A DNA stretch of 64,000 bases from Ga0077527 sp964533495 (GTDB lineage Bacteria; Pseudomonadota; Gammaproteobacteria; Burkholderiales; SG8-41). Made by a program: the position numbers and the translations under genes. Location: NCBI GenBank assembly GCA_964533495.1, contig CAZHJU010000012.1, positions 1 through 64,000 on the forward strand. The letters are read 5' to 3'. This document shows, piece by piece, positions 36,026 to 44,499 of the stretch; position 1 is the stretch's first letter, and every line of letters begins with the position of its first letter. The notes below the pieces were generated by a model that saw nothing but the letters and a program-made list of their open reading frames with translations, did no database searches and was not told the DNA's origin.

Positions 36026-36154
36026 GACGGTGCCATCCGGGCCGCGCCATAATTCGGAACGGGCGCTGCGTCTCCACCCGGTTGCGTGTATCTTCGGATT
36101 TTCGCCGGCCGCGGAGCGGCCCGGCGCTGCAAACAGGCATGGAGGAGTCAGGGT

Positions 36155-37072
36155 ATGGCCATCACCGTTTACCCCGTCGCGCCGGATTTCGCCGCCGAAA
36201 TCGGCGACGTCGATCTGTCGAAACCGCTGCCGGCGGAGGATTTCGAGGCGATCCGGCAGGCATTCTGGAAATACGCGGTGCTGGTGTTTCCGCAGCAGCA
36301 GCTCACCACCGACCAGCAGCTGGCGTTTTCCGAGCGTTTCGGCCCGGTCGAGAAGGAGCGCACGCTGGACCCGAAGGCGACGCCGACGCGTTACAGCGGC
36401 GCGTTTTCCGACATCTCCAATCTCGCCGCCAACGGCAGCATCTGGGGCGAGGACAGCCGCCAGCGCATGTACAAGGCCGGCAACAAGCTGTGGCATACCG
36501 ACAGCTCGTTCAAGCGCCTGCCCAGCCTGTGCTCGCTGCTGTATTCGGAGACCGTGGTGCCGATCGGCGGACACACCGAATTCGCCGACCAGCGCGCGGC
36601 GTACGACGCGCTGCCCGAGGCGATGAAGCGGAAGCTTGAGGGACTGGTCGCCGAGCACTGGATCGCAACTTCGCGCCGGCGCAGCGGTTTCCACGATTTC
36701 AACGAGGACGAGCAGAAGCGCCTGCCGCCGGTGCCGCAGATGCTGGTGCGCACGATTCCGCAGAGCCGGCGCAGGTCGCTGTTCGTGGCCTCGCACGCCG
36801 GCCGCATCTGGGGCATGCCCGACGACGAGGGCCGCGCGCTGATCGACGAGCTGCTCGCGCACGTCACGAAACGCCAGTTCGTCTACACCCACCGCTGGCG
36901 TCCGAACGAGCTGGTGATGTGGGACAACCGCTGCACGATGCACCGCGGCACCGATTTCGACGACCTGCGCTGGGTGCGCGTGATGCGGCGGGTCACCGTC
37001 AGCGACGTCGCCAACACCTGCGAGCAGGCCGGCGTGCCGGCGCCGGCGCCGATGGAGCCGATGCCGGCCTGA
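36155..37072 (+). CDS. TauD/TfdA-family 2-oxoglutarate/Fe(II) dioxygenase
   Basis: 305 residues from ATG 36155, with GGAGGAG 7 bases upstream. Iron ligands are visible as LWHTDSSF (His114, Asp116) and TMHRGTDFDD (His263), with the 2-oxoglutarate Arg in LRWVRVMRRV. The family includes taurine dioxygenase, alkylsulfatase AtsK and 2,4-D dioxygenase TfdA; TSRRRSGFHDF and the length are nearer the TfdA side. It may free sulfite from a sulfonate, or cleave an ether; substrate unknown. It converges on the TctC (3) gene with 14 bases between stops. Confidence 0.9.
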   Translation: MAITVYPVAPDFAAEIGDVDLSKPLPAEDFEAIRQAFWKYAVLVFPQQQLTTDQQLAFSERFGPVEKERTLDPKATPTRYSGAFSDISNLAANGSIWGEDSRQRMYKAGNKLWHTDSSFKRLPSLCSLLYSETVVPIGGHTEFADQRAAYDALPEAMKRKLEGLVAEHWIATSRRRSGFHDFNEDEQKRLPPVPQMLVRTIPQSRRRSLFVASHAGRIWGMPDDEGRALIDELLAHVTKRQFVYTHRWRPNELVMWDNRCTMHRGTDFDDLRWVRVMRRVTVSDVANTCEQAGVPAPAPMEPMPA

Positions 37073-37086
37073 GTCCGCCTTCCGCC

Positions 37087-38082
37087 TTATTCGAGGCGGA
37101 TGTTGGCCTCGCGCACGACCCGCGCCCAGCGCTCGATCTCGGCGCGGATGTTCGCGCCGAACTGATCGGGCGTGCCGCCCAGCGGCTCGATGCCTTCGGA
37201 CGCGAAGCGCTTGCCGATGTCCGGCTGCTGCAGCACCCGGTTCAGTTCCGCGTTCAGCTTGGCGACGATCTCGCGCGGCGTTTTCGCCGGCGCCAGCGGG
37301 CCGAACCACGTCGTCGATTCGTAACCGGCCATGCCGGCCTCGGTGATGGTCGGCAGGTCCGGCATCATTTTCAGGCGCTTCGTCGAAGCCACCGCGATGC
37401 CGCGCATGCGGCCGGCCTGCACGTGCGGGTACAGCGGCGGCACGCCGGTGATCGTCAGCGAAGTTTCCCCGGACACCAGCGAAACCGTCATCGGCCCGGT
37501 GCCGCGGTAGGCGATCGGCACCAGGTCGATTTTCGCCAGCAGCTTGAAATATTCGACGGCGAGATGCGATGCGCTGCCCACGCCCGAGGACGCGTAATTC
37601 ACCTGGCCGGGCTGCGCCTTCGCGAGCGCGACCAGCTCCTTCACCGTCTTCACGGGCAGCGAGGGATGCGTGACCAGCATGTTCGGCACCATCGCGAATT
37701 CGATCACCGGGGCGAAATCGCGCACCGGATGGTAGGGCAGCTTCGGATACAGCGAGGGGCCGAAGCCGAAGGTGCCGACGTGCCCGAAGATCAGCGTGTA
37801 GCCGTCGGCCGGCGACTTGGCGACGTGATCGACGCCGATGGTGCCGCCGGCGCCCGGACGGTTGTCGACGACCATCTGCTGGTTCCAGGCCTCGCCCAGT
37901 TTCTGTGCGAGGATACGCGCGATGATGTCGGTGCTGCCGCCCGGCGCGAAAGGCACCACCAGGCGCATCGGCTTCGCCGGATATCCCGGCGCCGGATCGG
38001 TTTGCGCGAAAGCGGGGTGGCCCGCCGAAAGCAGTGCGCCGGCGGCCAGCATGCGGATGACGCGGGTCATGTCACGGGTCAT
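37087..38082 (-). CDS. TctC/Bug-family periplasmic binding protein (3)
   Basis: 331 residues from ATG 38082 with GAGGA just upstream; a longer frame has no ribosome site. Signal peptide MTRVIRMLAAGALLSAGHPAFAQ, then YPAKPMRLVVPFAPGGSTDIIARI and VVDNRPGAGGTIG. The only gene in its transcription unit. Its 3' end abuts the TauD-like gene, which may hint at a common ligand. Confidence 0.92.
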   Translation of the reverse strand: MTRDMTRVIRMLAAGALLSAGHPAFAQTDPAPGYPAKPMRLVVPFAPGGSTDIIARILAQKLGEAWNQQMVVDNRPGAGGTIGVDHVAKSPADGYTLIFGHVGTFGFGPSLYPKLPYHPVRDFAPVIEFAMVPNMLVTHPSLPVKTVKELVALAKAQPGQVNYASSGVGSASHLAVEYFKLLAKIDLVPIAYRGTGPMTVSLVSGETSLTITGVPPLYPHVQAGRMRGIAVASTKRLKMMPDLPTITEAGMAGYESTTWFGPLAPAKTPREIVAKLNAELNRVLQQPDIGKRFASEGIEPLGGTPDQFGANIRAEIERWARVVREANIRLE

Positions 38083-38223
38083 GGAATGTCCTCGATGAAG
38101 TGCGGTGTGCGGAATGGCGCGGAACGGGAGGTTGCCGTCGTCCAGCCGCCGGATTATGGCGTCCCGCGGAGAACGCAGTCCAGCCGGAGTCCATGATCCT
38201 GATGCGGATCGCGCGGCGCGGGG

Positions 38224-38250
38224 CAAAAAAGAACCCCGCCGCGGCGGGGT
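38224..38250 (-). terminator. Intrinsic terminator of the OmpA-like lipoprotein gene
   Basis: On the minus strand ACCCCGCC-GC-GGCGGGGT followed by T-C and six T. It lies 26 bases after the lipoprotein stop. The rest of the 38083-38275 gap holds nothing else recognised. Confidence 0.75.
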
Positions 38251-38275
38251 AAACGCTCTTCCAGGGATGTCGTTT

Positions 38276-38776
38276 TCAGTCGGCGCAGAATTTGGTCACG
38301 GCCATCGGCTCGCGCGCATCCTTGCCTTCCCAGAACATCAGCTTCGAATCGAGCCCCTTGCCCGCGAGATAGGTCTGGACCGCCTTGGCGCGCTGCTCGT
38401 CGAGATTCGCATTGGACTCGGCCTCGAGGCGGTCGCTGTGTCCGGTGATGATGATCGAGCCGATGTTGACCGGGCGCGGATCCTTCTTGATGCCCTTCTG
38501 GATGACGCCGACGATCTTGTCGAGTTCGGCCTGCCCGCCGGCCTTGAGCACCGCGCCGTTATAGTCCCAGGCGCTGTCGCCCTGGGCCATCGCTTTCAGC
38601 ATGACGTTGTCGCGTCCGGGTTTTGCGCCGGGTTTCGCGGGCGGCTTGACCTTGCTGCCGGTGACTTCGACCGCGACCCGGCGATTCGGCTGCAGGCAAC
38701 TCACCAGTTCCGGACTCGCGGCGCAGCCTGCCAGCAGTGCCGCCAGTCCGGCGGCGCCCAAAGACATCATCCTCAT
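38276..38776 (-). CDS. OmpA-like lipoprotein
   Basis: 166 residues. Lipoprotein signal with lipobox LLAGC (Cys18), then a short variable part and a C-terminal OmpA/Pal-type peptidoglycan-binding domain: IGSIIITGHSDRLEAESNANLDEQRAKAVQTYLAGKG, including the Asp and Arg that grip diaminopimelate. GGAGGAAA precedes the ATG. It probably anchors the outer membrane to the wall. A TAGAAT box at 38848-38843 may be its promoter; the -35 is poor. Confidence 0.87.
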   Translation of the reverse strand: MRMMSLGAAGLAALLAGCAASPELVSCLQPNRRVAVEVTGSKVKPPAKPGAKPGRDNVMLKAMAQGDSAWDYNGAVLKAGGQAELDKIVGVIQKGIKKDPRPVNIGSIIITGHSDRLEAESNANLDEQRAKAVQTYLAGKGLDSKLMFWEGKDAREPMAVTKFCAD

Positions 38777-39028
38777 CGTATTTTCCTCCGTTGGATTTGT
38801 TCGAATGTGCCGGTTCGGCATGCGCCTCCCCGTCCCCGGAAGATTCTAGGGCGCGTTGCGGAGTGAGCGCAATTAAAAACAACAAAGGTTTATTTTTTTA
38901 TTCCAGAAAATGGAATCGAAGGCACTTTGGCGCGGATTTATCCCTTCGGAGAGGGGGTTTTTCGGGGTTCCGGGGCTCCGCAGGGGCCGGAGGCTCCACA
39001 CGCGCCGTCCGGACCGCCGTGCCGCCGC

Positions 39029-40285
39029 TCAGCGCAGGCGGTAGAGGTCGGGGCCGCGCGCGTCCATCAGCATGCCGCGGCCGACCTCGGCAATCGAGTT
39101 GGCGCCGAGCATGGCCATGTCGCGGTCGATTTCGTCGTGCAGCAGCTTGATCGCGTGACGGACGCCGGTTTCGCCGGCGACCGCGGCGGCGTAGAGCATG
39201 GGCCGGCCGACGAACACGAACTTCGCCCCCAGCGCCAGCGCCTTCAGGACATCGGTGCCGCGGCGGATGCCGCTGTCCATCATCACCGTCATGCCGCCCG
39301 CCGCCTCGACGATGCCGGGCAGCACGCGCAGCGGCGAAGTCGCCGAGTCGAGCTGGCGGCCGCCGTGGTTGGAGACGATGATGCCGTCGGCGCCCTGTTC
39401 GCGCGCGATCGCGGCGTCTTCCTTCGTCAGGATGCCCTTGATCACCAGCCTGCCTTTCCACAGCCGGCGCATCAGCGCGAAATGCTGCCAGTTCAGGTGG
39501 TCGCGGTTGGCGCGCTCGCGCACCGCGGTGCGTGACACCAGCGGCGTGCGTTTGCCCATGTTCTCGAAGTGCGGCATGCCATGGGCGAAGTACGTGCGCA
39601 GCGCCGTGCCGACCAGCCAGCGCGGCCGCGCGAGGCACTGCAGCGCGAGGCGCAGGCCCGGCCGCAGCGGCGCGTTGTAGCCGTTGCGCACGTTGTTCTC
39701 GCGGTTGGCGCCGACGGGGATGTCCACGGTCAGCACCAGGGTGTCGTAGCCCGCTTTCGCTACGCGCTCGACCAGTTCGGTGATCGCCTGCTCCTCGCCC
39801 GGCAGGTAGGCCTGGAACCAGGTGTGCCGCGGCGAGGCTTCGCGCACCTTCTCCAGCGCGGTCAGCGAGGCGCCGCTGAGGATCATCGGCACGTTGCGCG
39901 CCGCGGCGGCGCGCGCCAGCGCGAGATCCCCCTCGAAAGCCGCGAGCGAGGTGCCGCCCATCGGCGCGATGCCGAAGGGCGAATCGTAGCTGCGGCCGAA
40001 CAGCTCGGTTTTCTGGGACCGTTGCGACACGTTGACCAGCATCCGCGGCAGCAGCGCGAGGTCGTCGAAGGCGGAGCGGTTCCAGTTCAGCGTGACGTTG
40101 CGCTCCACCCCGCCCGAGACGTAGCCGTAGATCGGCCGCGGGATGTAGCGCCGCGCCGGCGCCTCGAAATCCTCCAGCGCCAGCATCAGTCGCAGCGCCG
40201 GCGGCGCCGCGGCGCTGGTCAGCTGCGGCGTGGCGCGGTCGGCGGAGGACAGGGGTTTGTCGGTGGAGGAGGCGGTGTCAGGCAT
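39029..40285 (-). CDS. FMN-dependent alpha-hydroxy acid oxidase/dehydrogenase (LldD-like)
   Basis: 418 residues, a TIM-barrel flavoprotein of the glycolate oxidase/L-lactate dehydrogenase/mandelate dehydrogenase family. It carries IAPMGGTSLAAFEGDLALARAA, the FMN/substrate segment LVIKGILTKEDA with the catalytic Lys, and the active-site SNHGGRQLD (His, Arg, Asp), then MDSGIRRGTDVLKALALGA. About 30 extra disordered residues lead the protein. It oxidises an (S)-2-hydroxyacid to the 2-oxoacid; which one is not clear. The 252-base gap 38777-39028 below it is non-coding. Confidence 0.92.
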   Translation of the reverse strand: MPDTASSTDKPLSSADRATPQLTSAAAPPALRLMLALEDFEAPARRYIPRPIYGYVSGGVERNVTLNWNRSAFDDLALLPRMLVNVSQRSQKTELFGRSYDSPFGIAPMGGTSLAAFEGDLALARAAAARNVPMILSGASLTALEKVREASPRHTWFQAYLPGEEQAITELVERVAKAGYDTLVLTVDIPVGANRENNVRNGYNAPLRPGLRLALQCLARPRWLVGTALRTYFAHGMPHFENMGKRTPLVSRTAVRERANRDHLNWQHFALMRRLWKGRLVIKGILTKEDAAIAREQGADGIIVSNHGGRQLDSATSPLRVLPGIVEAAGGMTVMMDSGIRRGTDVLKALALGAKFVFVGRPMLYAAAVAGETGVRHAIKLLHDEIDRDMAMLGANSIAEVGRGMLMDARGPDLYRLR

Positions 40286-40357
40286 GGCATTTCCATTTCC
40301 CGTTGGTCACATGGCAAGCGGCCGAGCCTAAGGAATGGGCTTCACCAAGTCAATTTT

Positions 40358-40385
40358 GGCGCATGGCGCATGGCGCATGGCGCAT
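40358..40385. repeat. Four tandem copies of GGCGCAT
   Basis: A 7-base unit repeated four times without change, in the gap between the hydroxyacid oxidase start and the acetyltransferase start. Short tandem repeats of this type can change copy number by slippage. Confidence 0.8.
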
Positions 40386-40463
40386 GGATTTTTGCGGGAT
40401 ACGGGTTTCGCGCGCCTGGTGTAGTCTTTCGCCGGTGCCGCCGGGCGGCCTGCCGGAGCGAAG

Positions 40464-40985
40464 ATGGACATCGACATCAGGGTTCGACCCGCCGAAACGG
40501 CGGACATGGCGCGCGTGCAGGCGATTTATGCCCGCCACGTGCTGCACGGCACGGCTTCGTTTGAGGAGATTCCGCCCGATCTGGCCGAAATGCAGCGCCG
40601 CCGCGATGCGGTGCTGGCGGCGGGCCTGCCTTACCTCGTTGCCGAGCGGGACGGCGCGGTGATCGGTTATGCCTATGCCGGGCGCTATCGCCCGCGCAGC
40701 GCCTATCGCCATACCGCGGAGGATTCGGTCTATCTCGACCCGGCGGCGGTCGGGCTCGGTGCCGGACGCGCGCTGCTGTCGGCGGTGATCGAAGGGTCGG
40801 CCGCCGCCGGTTACCGCGAGCTGGTGGCGATCATCGGCGACAGCGGCAACGGCGCCTCGGTCGGCCTGCATCGCCGGCTCGGTTTCCGCGAGGTCGGCAT
40901 CCTGCGCAATGTCGGACTCAAGTTCGGACGCTGGCTGGACACAGTGATCATGCAGCACACCATCGCCGGCGACGGCGCGGCCTGA
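40464..40985 (+). CDS. GNAT acetyltransferase, phosphinothricin/methionine-sulfoximine type
   Basis: 173 residues with the features of Pat/MnaT-like GNAT enzymes: IRVRPAETADMARVQAIYARHVLHGTASFEEIPP at the N terminus, PRSAYRHTAEDSVYL, the acetyl-CoA loop VGLGAGRALLSAVIE, and SVGLHRRLGFREVGILRNVGLKFGRWLDTVIMQ. Family members acetylate phosphinothricin, methionine sulfoximine or sulfone, probably to detoxify glutamate analogues. Substrate not proven here. Followed after 12 bases by a small membrane protein. Confidence 0.88.
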   Translation: MDIDIRVRPAETADMARVQAIYARHVLHGTASFEEIPPDLAEMQRRRDAVLAAGLPYLVAERDGAVIGYAYAGRYRPRSAYRHTAEDSVYLDPAAVGLGAGRALLSAVIEGSAAAGYRELVAIIGDSGNGASVGLHRRLGFREVGILRNVGLKFGRWLDTVIMQHTIAGDGAA

Positions 40986-40997
40986 CGGAGGGCGCTC

Positions 40998-41519
40998 ATG
41001 GTCCAATCATTCACCGCCGCGCAGCGCGCCGCCATCCTCGCCGAGTGGCGGCGTATCGCCGGAGAACCGCCACCGCGCGATCCGCGGCCCTGGGGCTGTC
41101 TGTCGATGATCGCCGGCATCGTGCTGTTTTTCGCCCTGCCGCGGCTGGGTTTCAGTCTGCCGCAGCCGTGGGGCACGGTGCTGCTGGCGGCGATCGGACT
41201 GCTGGTCGCGGCCGGTGTTTTCGTCGGCGTGTTCATGGGCAGCGGCCGTCACGGCCGGGCCGCGGTGCGCGCCGAGGCCGCGCTGGAAGCCCTGGCCGGC
41301 GGCGGGGCGGCCGATGAAACGGCGCGCATGCGCCATGCGGTGGCGCTGATTGCCCATGCCGCCGTCAGCGACGGGCCGACGCTGTCGCATACCCTGGACC
41401 TCGCGCAGGCGAAGCAGCGCCTCGGCGCCAACTTGGATTATGTCATTGCGGTGGAGGAGGTGCTGGCGCAAGAGCAGGAGCCCGGCGCGCTGCGGGCATT
41501 CTCCGGCCCCGGCGCCTGA
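40998..41519 (+). CDS. Two-helix inner-membrane protein, unknown function
   Basis: 173 residues: a basic N terminus, two hydrophobic helices (about 33-52 and 60-80), then a soluble C-terminal half rich in Ala and Glu. No family is recognised. GGAGGG precedes the ATG, and the close spacing suggests co-transcription with the acetyltransferase. Confidence 0.65.
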   Translation: MVQSFTAAQRAAILAEWRRIAGEPPPRDPRPWGCLSMIAGIVLFFALPRLGFSLPQPWGTVLLAAIGLLVAAGVFVGVFMGSGRHGRAAVRAEAALEALAGGGAADETARMRHAVALIAHAAVSDGPTLSHTLDLAQAKQRLGANLDYVIAVEEVLAQEQEPGALRAFSGPGA

Positions 41520-41535
41520 GCGCCGCCGGGAGGGA

Positions 41536-41814
41536 TCAGCGTTTTTCCGCGGCGACCCGCCCCTGCGCGTTGACGTACACCCGGTAGCGGCTGCCGTTGC
41601 TGCAGGTGGCGAGGTGGTCGTTGCTGCCCTGGGTCGTCACGGCGACGACCTGGCCGCAGGGCAGGCCCAGCAGGGAGATCGTCGCCGTCAGGTCCTTGGC
41701 CAGCGGACTGCTGCCGTCCGCGGCGGAGGCCGGTGCCGCCGTCACCAGCAGCGCCGCGGCAAGCAGGCCCGAACCGAAAGTCAGTCTGTTCATCTTGATC
41801 ATGGATTCCGCCAT
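41536..41814 (-). CDS. Small exported protein, unknown function
   Basis: 92 residues from ATG 41814, or 85 from an ATG at 41793. A signal peptide (LTFGSGLLAAALLVTAAPASA) is followed by about 60 residues with two Cys (LPCGQVV, LATCSNGS) that could form a disulfide. It abuts the upstream lipoprotein stop with no gap, so the two are probably an operon. No family recognised. Confidence 0.7.
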   Translation of the reverse strand: MAESMIKMNRLTFGSGLLAAALLVTAAPASAADGSSPLAKDLTATISLLGLPCGQVVAVTTQGSNDHLATCSNGSRYRVYVNAQGRVAAEKR

Positions 41815-42504
41815 TCAGAGTTTTGCGAACTTTACAGGATCTGTCAGCACCTGCCAGATGGCCTCGCGCGAGGCCATGATGGAACCCGCGAGGGCGGGAT
41901 CGCCGTCCTTCAGCAGGCCGTGGACCTTGGCCAGCAACTGGTCGTAGGCCTGCCGCAGCTGGGCGAGCGTCGCGCCGTTGCCTTCATGATGCGCGCGCAC
42001 GCGATTGACGAGGTCGTCGACCTGGTTCTTCAGCGCGATCTTGGTGAACAGGCCGATGGCGCTGGTGTCCTTCAGGCGCTGTTCCAGGGTGGCCAGCGCC
42101 ATGGCTGGCACCGCTTCCTGCGGTGGCGGTGCCGCCGGTGCTTGTGCCGCCGTTTTCTGCTGTGGAGCGGGCGCCGCCGTTTTTGCCGGCGGTTTCGCGG
42201 CCGGTTTTTCTGCGGCGACGGGAGCGGGTTTGGCCGCCGGCGCCGTGGCGGGCGCGGCCGGTTTCTCGGGAGCGGGGGACAGCGCTGCCGGTGCCGGCGC
42301 CGGGACTGCGGGATCGGGCTCTGCGGCCGGAAGCGCGGCGGGGTCGGGTTCCGTTGCCGCCGCCGGTGATTGTTCGACGGCGACGGCCGCGGGCTGCGGC
42401 GCGGTTTCGGTCGACTGCGCGTCGCGGCTCATGGCGCAACCCGCCAGCTGAAGCAGCAGGACTCCGGAGATGAAAAGAGACGGGGACATCGGGGGCAGGG
42501 ACAT
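41815..42504 (-). CDS. Ala/Pro-rich lipoprotein
   Basis: 229 residues from ATG 42504. Lipobox LQLAGC near residue 22, then about 105 residues of Ala/Pro/Lys low-complexity linker, then a helical C-terminal domain (LEQRLKDTSAIGLFTKIALKNQVDDLVNRVRAHHEGNGATLAQLR...). The linker could span from the outer membrane toward the wall, as in TonB-like spacers. The C-terminal part is like a conserved domain in other betaproteobacterial hypothetical proteins, without a known role. Longer frames upstream are not supported by a signal sequence. Confidence 0.78.
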   Translation of the reverse strand: MSLPPMSPSLFISGVLLLQLAGCAMSRDAQSTETAPQPAAVAVEQSPAAATEPDPAALPAAEPDPAVPAPAPAALSPAPEKPAAPATAPAAKPAPVAAEKPAAKPPAKTAAPAPQQKTAAQAPAAPPPQEAVPAMALATLEQRLKDTSAIGLFTKIALKNQVDDLVNRVRAHHEGNGATLAQLRQAYDQLLAKVHGLLKDGDPALAGSIMASREAIWQVLTDPVKFAKL

Positions 42505-42591
42505 CGGATGCTCGCGGGAAAATGCAAGGAGGATGACAGAAACTTTGAACCCGCCGCAATGGCATGGTTCCCCGCTGCGGCCTCCAGTATC

Positions 42592-42855
42592 ATGCCTGCC
42601 TCGACCACAACCCTGCCGCAGAACGGAAAACCATTGGAAACCCGCCAGTTCCGGCTCCGGGACGATCATGTCCGGCTGTGCGACCTGCTGAAACTTGCCG
42701 GCATCGTCGGCAGCGGCGGCGAGGGCAAGCACCTCGTGGCCGAAGGGGCGGTGACGGTCGACGGCCGGCCTGAAAGCCGCAAGACCGCGAAGATCCGCGC
42801 CGGCCAGGCGGTCGAATGCCGCGGTGTCAGGATCACCGTGCTCGCCGCCGCCTGA
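42592..42855 (+). CDS. S4-domain RNA-binding protein, YbcJ-like
   Basis: 87 residues from ATG 42592. The S4 fold is recognisable: LCDLLKLAGIVGSGGEGKHLVAEGAVTVDGRPESRKTAKIRAGQAVECRG. YbcJ-like proteins are small S4 RNA binders of unclear role. A TTG at 42634 is another possible start because family members often begin there. It is divergent from the lipoprotein and 5 bases upstream of slyX. Confidence 0.82.
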   Translation: MPASTTTLPQNGKPLETRQFRLRDDHVRLCDLLKLAGIVGSGGEGKHLVAEGAVTVDGRPESRKTAKIRAGQAVECRGVRITVLAAA

Positions 42856-42860
42856 TCCCT

Positions 42861-43061
42861 ATGGAATCGCGCCTGTCGGAAATCGAAATCAAGCTGAGCT
42901 TCGGCGAAGACCTGCTGGAGGAGCTGAACCGCACCGTCGCGCGGCAGCAGCAGGAGATCGCCGAATTGCAGCAGCAGTTGCGCGACCTGCGCCTGCAGTT
43001 GCAGCGCAGCCTGCCTGCGGAACCCGGCGGTCCCGCGCATGAAATTCCGCCACACTACTGA
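42861..43061 (+). CDS. slyX: SlyX family protein
   Basis: 66 residues forming a short coiled coil: MESRLSEIEIKLSFGEDLLEELNRTVARQQQEIAELQQQLRDLR, followed by a Pro-rich end with HEIPPHY, the usual SlyX tail. Function is still unknown in the family. It is very close to its neighbours (5 and 12 bases), so part of a short operon with the S4 protein and the serine hydrolase. Confidence 0.9.
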   Translation: MESRLSEIEIKLSFGEDLLEELNRTVARQQQEIAELQQQLRDLRLQLQRSLPAEPGGPAHEIPPHY

Positions 43062-43073
43062 AGAAGTGCCGCC

Positions 43074-44297
43074 ATGAACGAGCCCGGAATGCCCGCCCTG
43101 CCATTGCCGCGCGCCGAGCCGCGGTCGCTGGGTTTCGCGCCGGACCGCCTGCCGCGCATCGCCGCTGCGCTGAACGCCGAGATCGCCCGCGAAGCGCTTC
43201 CCGGCGCCGTGCTGATGATCGCGCGCGGCGGGCGTCTCGGCTACTGCGAAACCTTCGGCTGGCTGGATCCTGTCACGCGCACGGCGATGCCGGTCGACGC
43301 GATGTTCAGCATCGCCTCGATGACCAAGCCGCTGGTGGCCGCCGCCGCGCTGATGCTCTGCGAGGAAGGCCGCATGGCGGTCAACCAGCCGGTCGGCCAC
43401 TATCTGCCGCGGCTGGCCGGCATGCGCGTCAATCCGCCGCGGTGCGACGGCGCGGCCGGCGCGCCCACCGAGGCCCTGCTGCGCGAAATGACCGTCGAGG
43501 ACCTGATGCGCCATACCGCGGGCCTCAGCTACGGCCGCGGCGACAAGGCGCTCTACGCACGTTACCCCGTTTCGTCGGATGCCGCCTCGACGCGATGGAC
43601 GGGTCCCGAATTCCTGGCGCAGCTCGCGGCCCTGCCCCTGCACTACCAGCCCGGCTCGATGTGGGAATACAGCCTCGGCTTCGACGTGCTGGGCCTGGCC
43701 ATCGAGGCCGTGACCGGCATGCCGCTGTCGCGGCACCTCGAAGAGCGGTTGTTCCGGCCGCTGCGCATGCAGGACACCGCCTTCACCGTGCCACCGGCCA
43801 AGGTGCCGCGTTATGCGAAGGCCCTGCCGCGCGATCCGCTGACCGGCGCGCCGCAGACGCTGCGCGACGGCACCACGCCGCACCGCTTCGATTGCGGCGG
43901 CGGCTGCGCGGTGTCGACGGCTGCCGATTACCTGCGTTTCGCGCAGATGCTGCTGAACGGCGGCGAGCTCGACGGCGCGCGCGTGCTGTCGCGCAAGACC
44001 GTCGAATACATGACGACCGATCACCTCGGGCCGGAGGTCGACCTGTCGAAACTCAACGACTATCCGAACATCCGCGGCTACGGTTTCGGCCTCGGCGTCG
44101 CCGTGCGGCGCAGCGCCGGCCGCGGCGGCATGCCGGGCAGCGCCGGCGAATTCCACTGGGCGGGTTCCACCGGCACCTATTTCTGGGTGGATCCGGCGGA
44201 GGAACTGGTGACGGTGTTCATGGCCCATGCGCCGGGCGCGATCCGCTATTACCACCGCCAGTTGCTGCACGCGCTGGTCCTGCAGGCGCTCGACTGA
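43074..44297 (+). CDS. Serine hydrolase, class C beta-lactamase / esterase fold
   Basis: 407 residues of the penicillin-binding protein-like serine hydrolase family. The nucleophile motif is SIASMTKP (S-x-x-K), the second motif is WEYSLGF (Tyr in Y-x-x), and the third is HWAGSTGTYFW in place of KTG. No signal peptide is seen, so it is likely a cytoplasmic esterase or peptidase (EstB type), not a true beta-lactamase. Following it, 44298-44499 is non-coding and ends in a promoter. Confidence 0.9.
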   Translation: MNEPGMPALPLPRAEPRSLGFAPDRLPRIAAALNAEIAREALPGAVLMIARGGRLGYCETFGWLDPVTRTAMPVDAMFSIASMTKPLVAAAALMLCEEGRMAVNQPVGHYLPRLAGMRVNPPRCDGAAGAPTEALLREMTVEDLMRHTAGLSYGRGDKALYARYPVSSDAASTRWTGPEFLAQLAALPLHYQPGSMWEYSLGFDVLGLAIEAVTGMPLSRHLEERLFRPLRMQDTAFTVPPAKVPRYAKALPRDPLTGAPQTLRDGTTPHRFDCGGGCAVSTAADYLRFAQMLLNGGELDGARVLSRKTVEYMTTDHLGPEVDLSKLNDYPNIRGYGFGLGVAVRRSAGRGGMPGSAGEFHWAGSTGTYFWVDPAEELVTVFMAHAPGAIRYYHRQLLHALVLQALD

Positions 44298-44463
44298 GCC
44301 TGCGGCGCCCGACCGGATTTCCCGCCCGAATGACCGGACCGGTCCGTTTCCCGGCGATCCGGGAACGGCGCGGTCCGGGGGTGTCTTGAGGACGGCCGGC
44401 AACGGCGGCGGAGGGGAAACGGCCGGCGGTTTGCCCCTGTTTCCCCCTAAGCCGTTGTTTTCT

Positions 44464-44492
44464 TTGAAGGATGATTCATAAAATGCGATAAT
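44464..44492 (+). promoter_or_regulatory. Promoter placing the start site at the ATG (leaderless candidate)
   Basis: TTGAAG (44464-44469), 17-base spacer, GATAAT (44487-44492). The ATG at 44500 begins 8 bases after the -10 box, where transcription should start, and there is no ribosome-binding sequence between them. Confidence 0.6.
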
Positions 44493-44499
44493 CCCGGTC

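Noticed and set aside
42816..42860. Longer N terminus for SlyX
   Set aside because: The extra residues are basic and unlike the family; MESRLSEIE is the usual start.
43074..44297. True beta-lactamase call
   Set aside because: No signal peptide and the third motif is H-x-G, more like EstB-type esterases than class C beta-lactamases.
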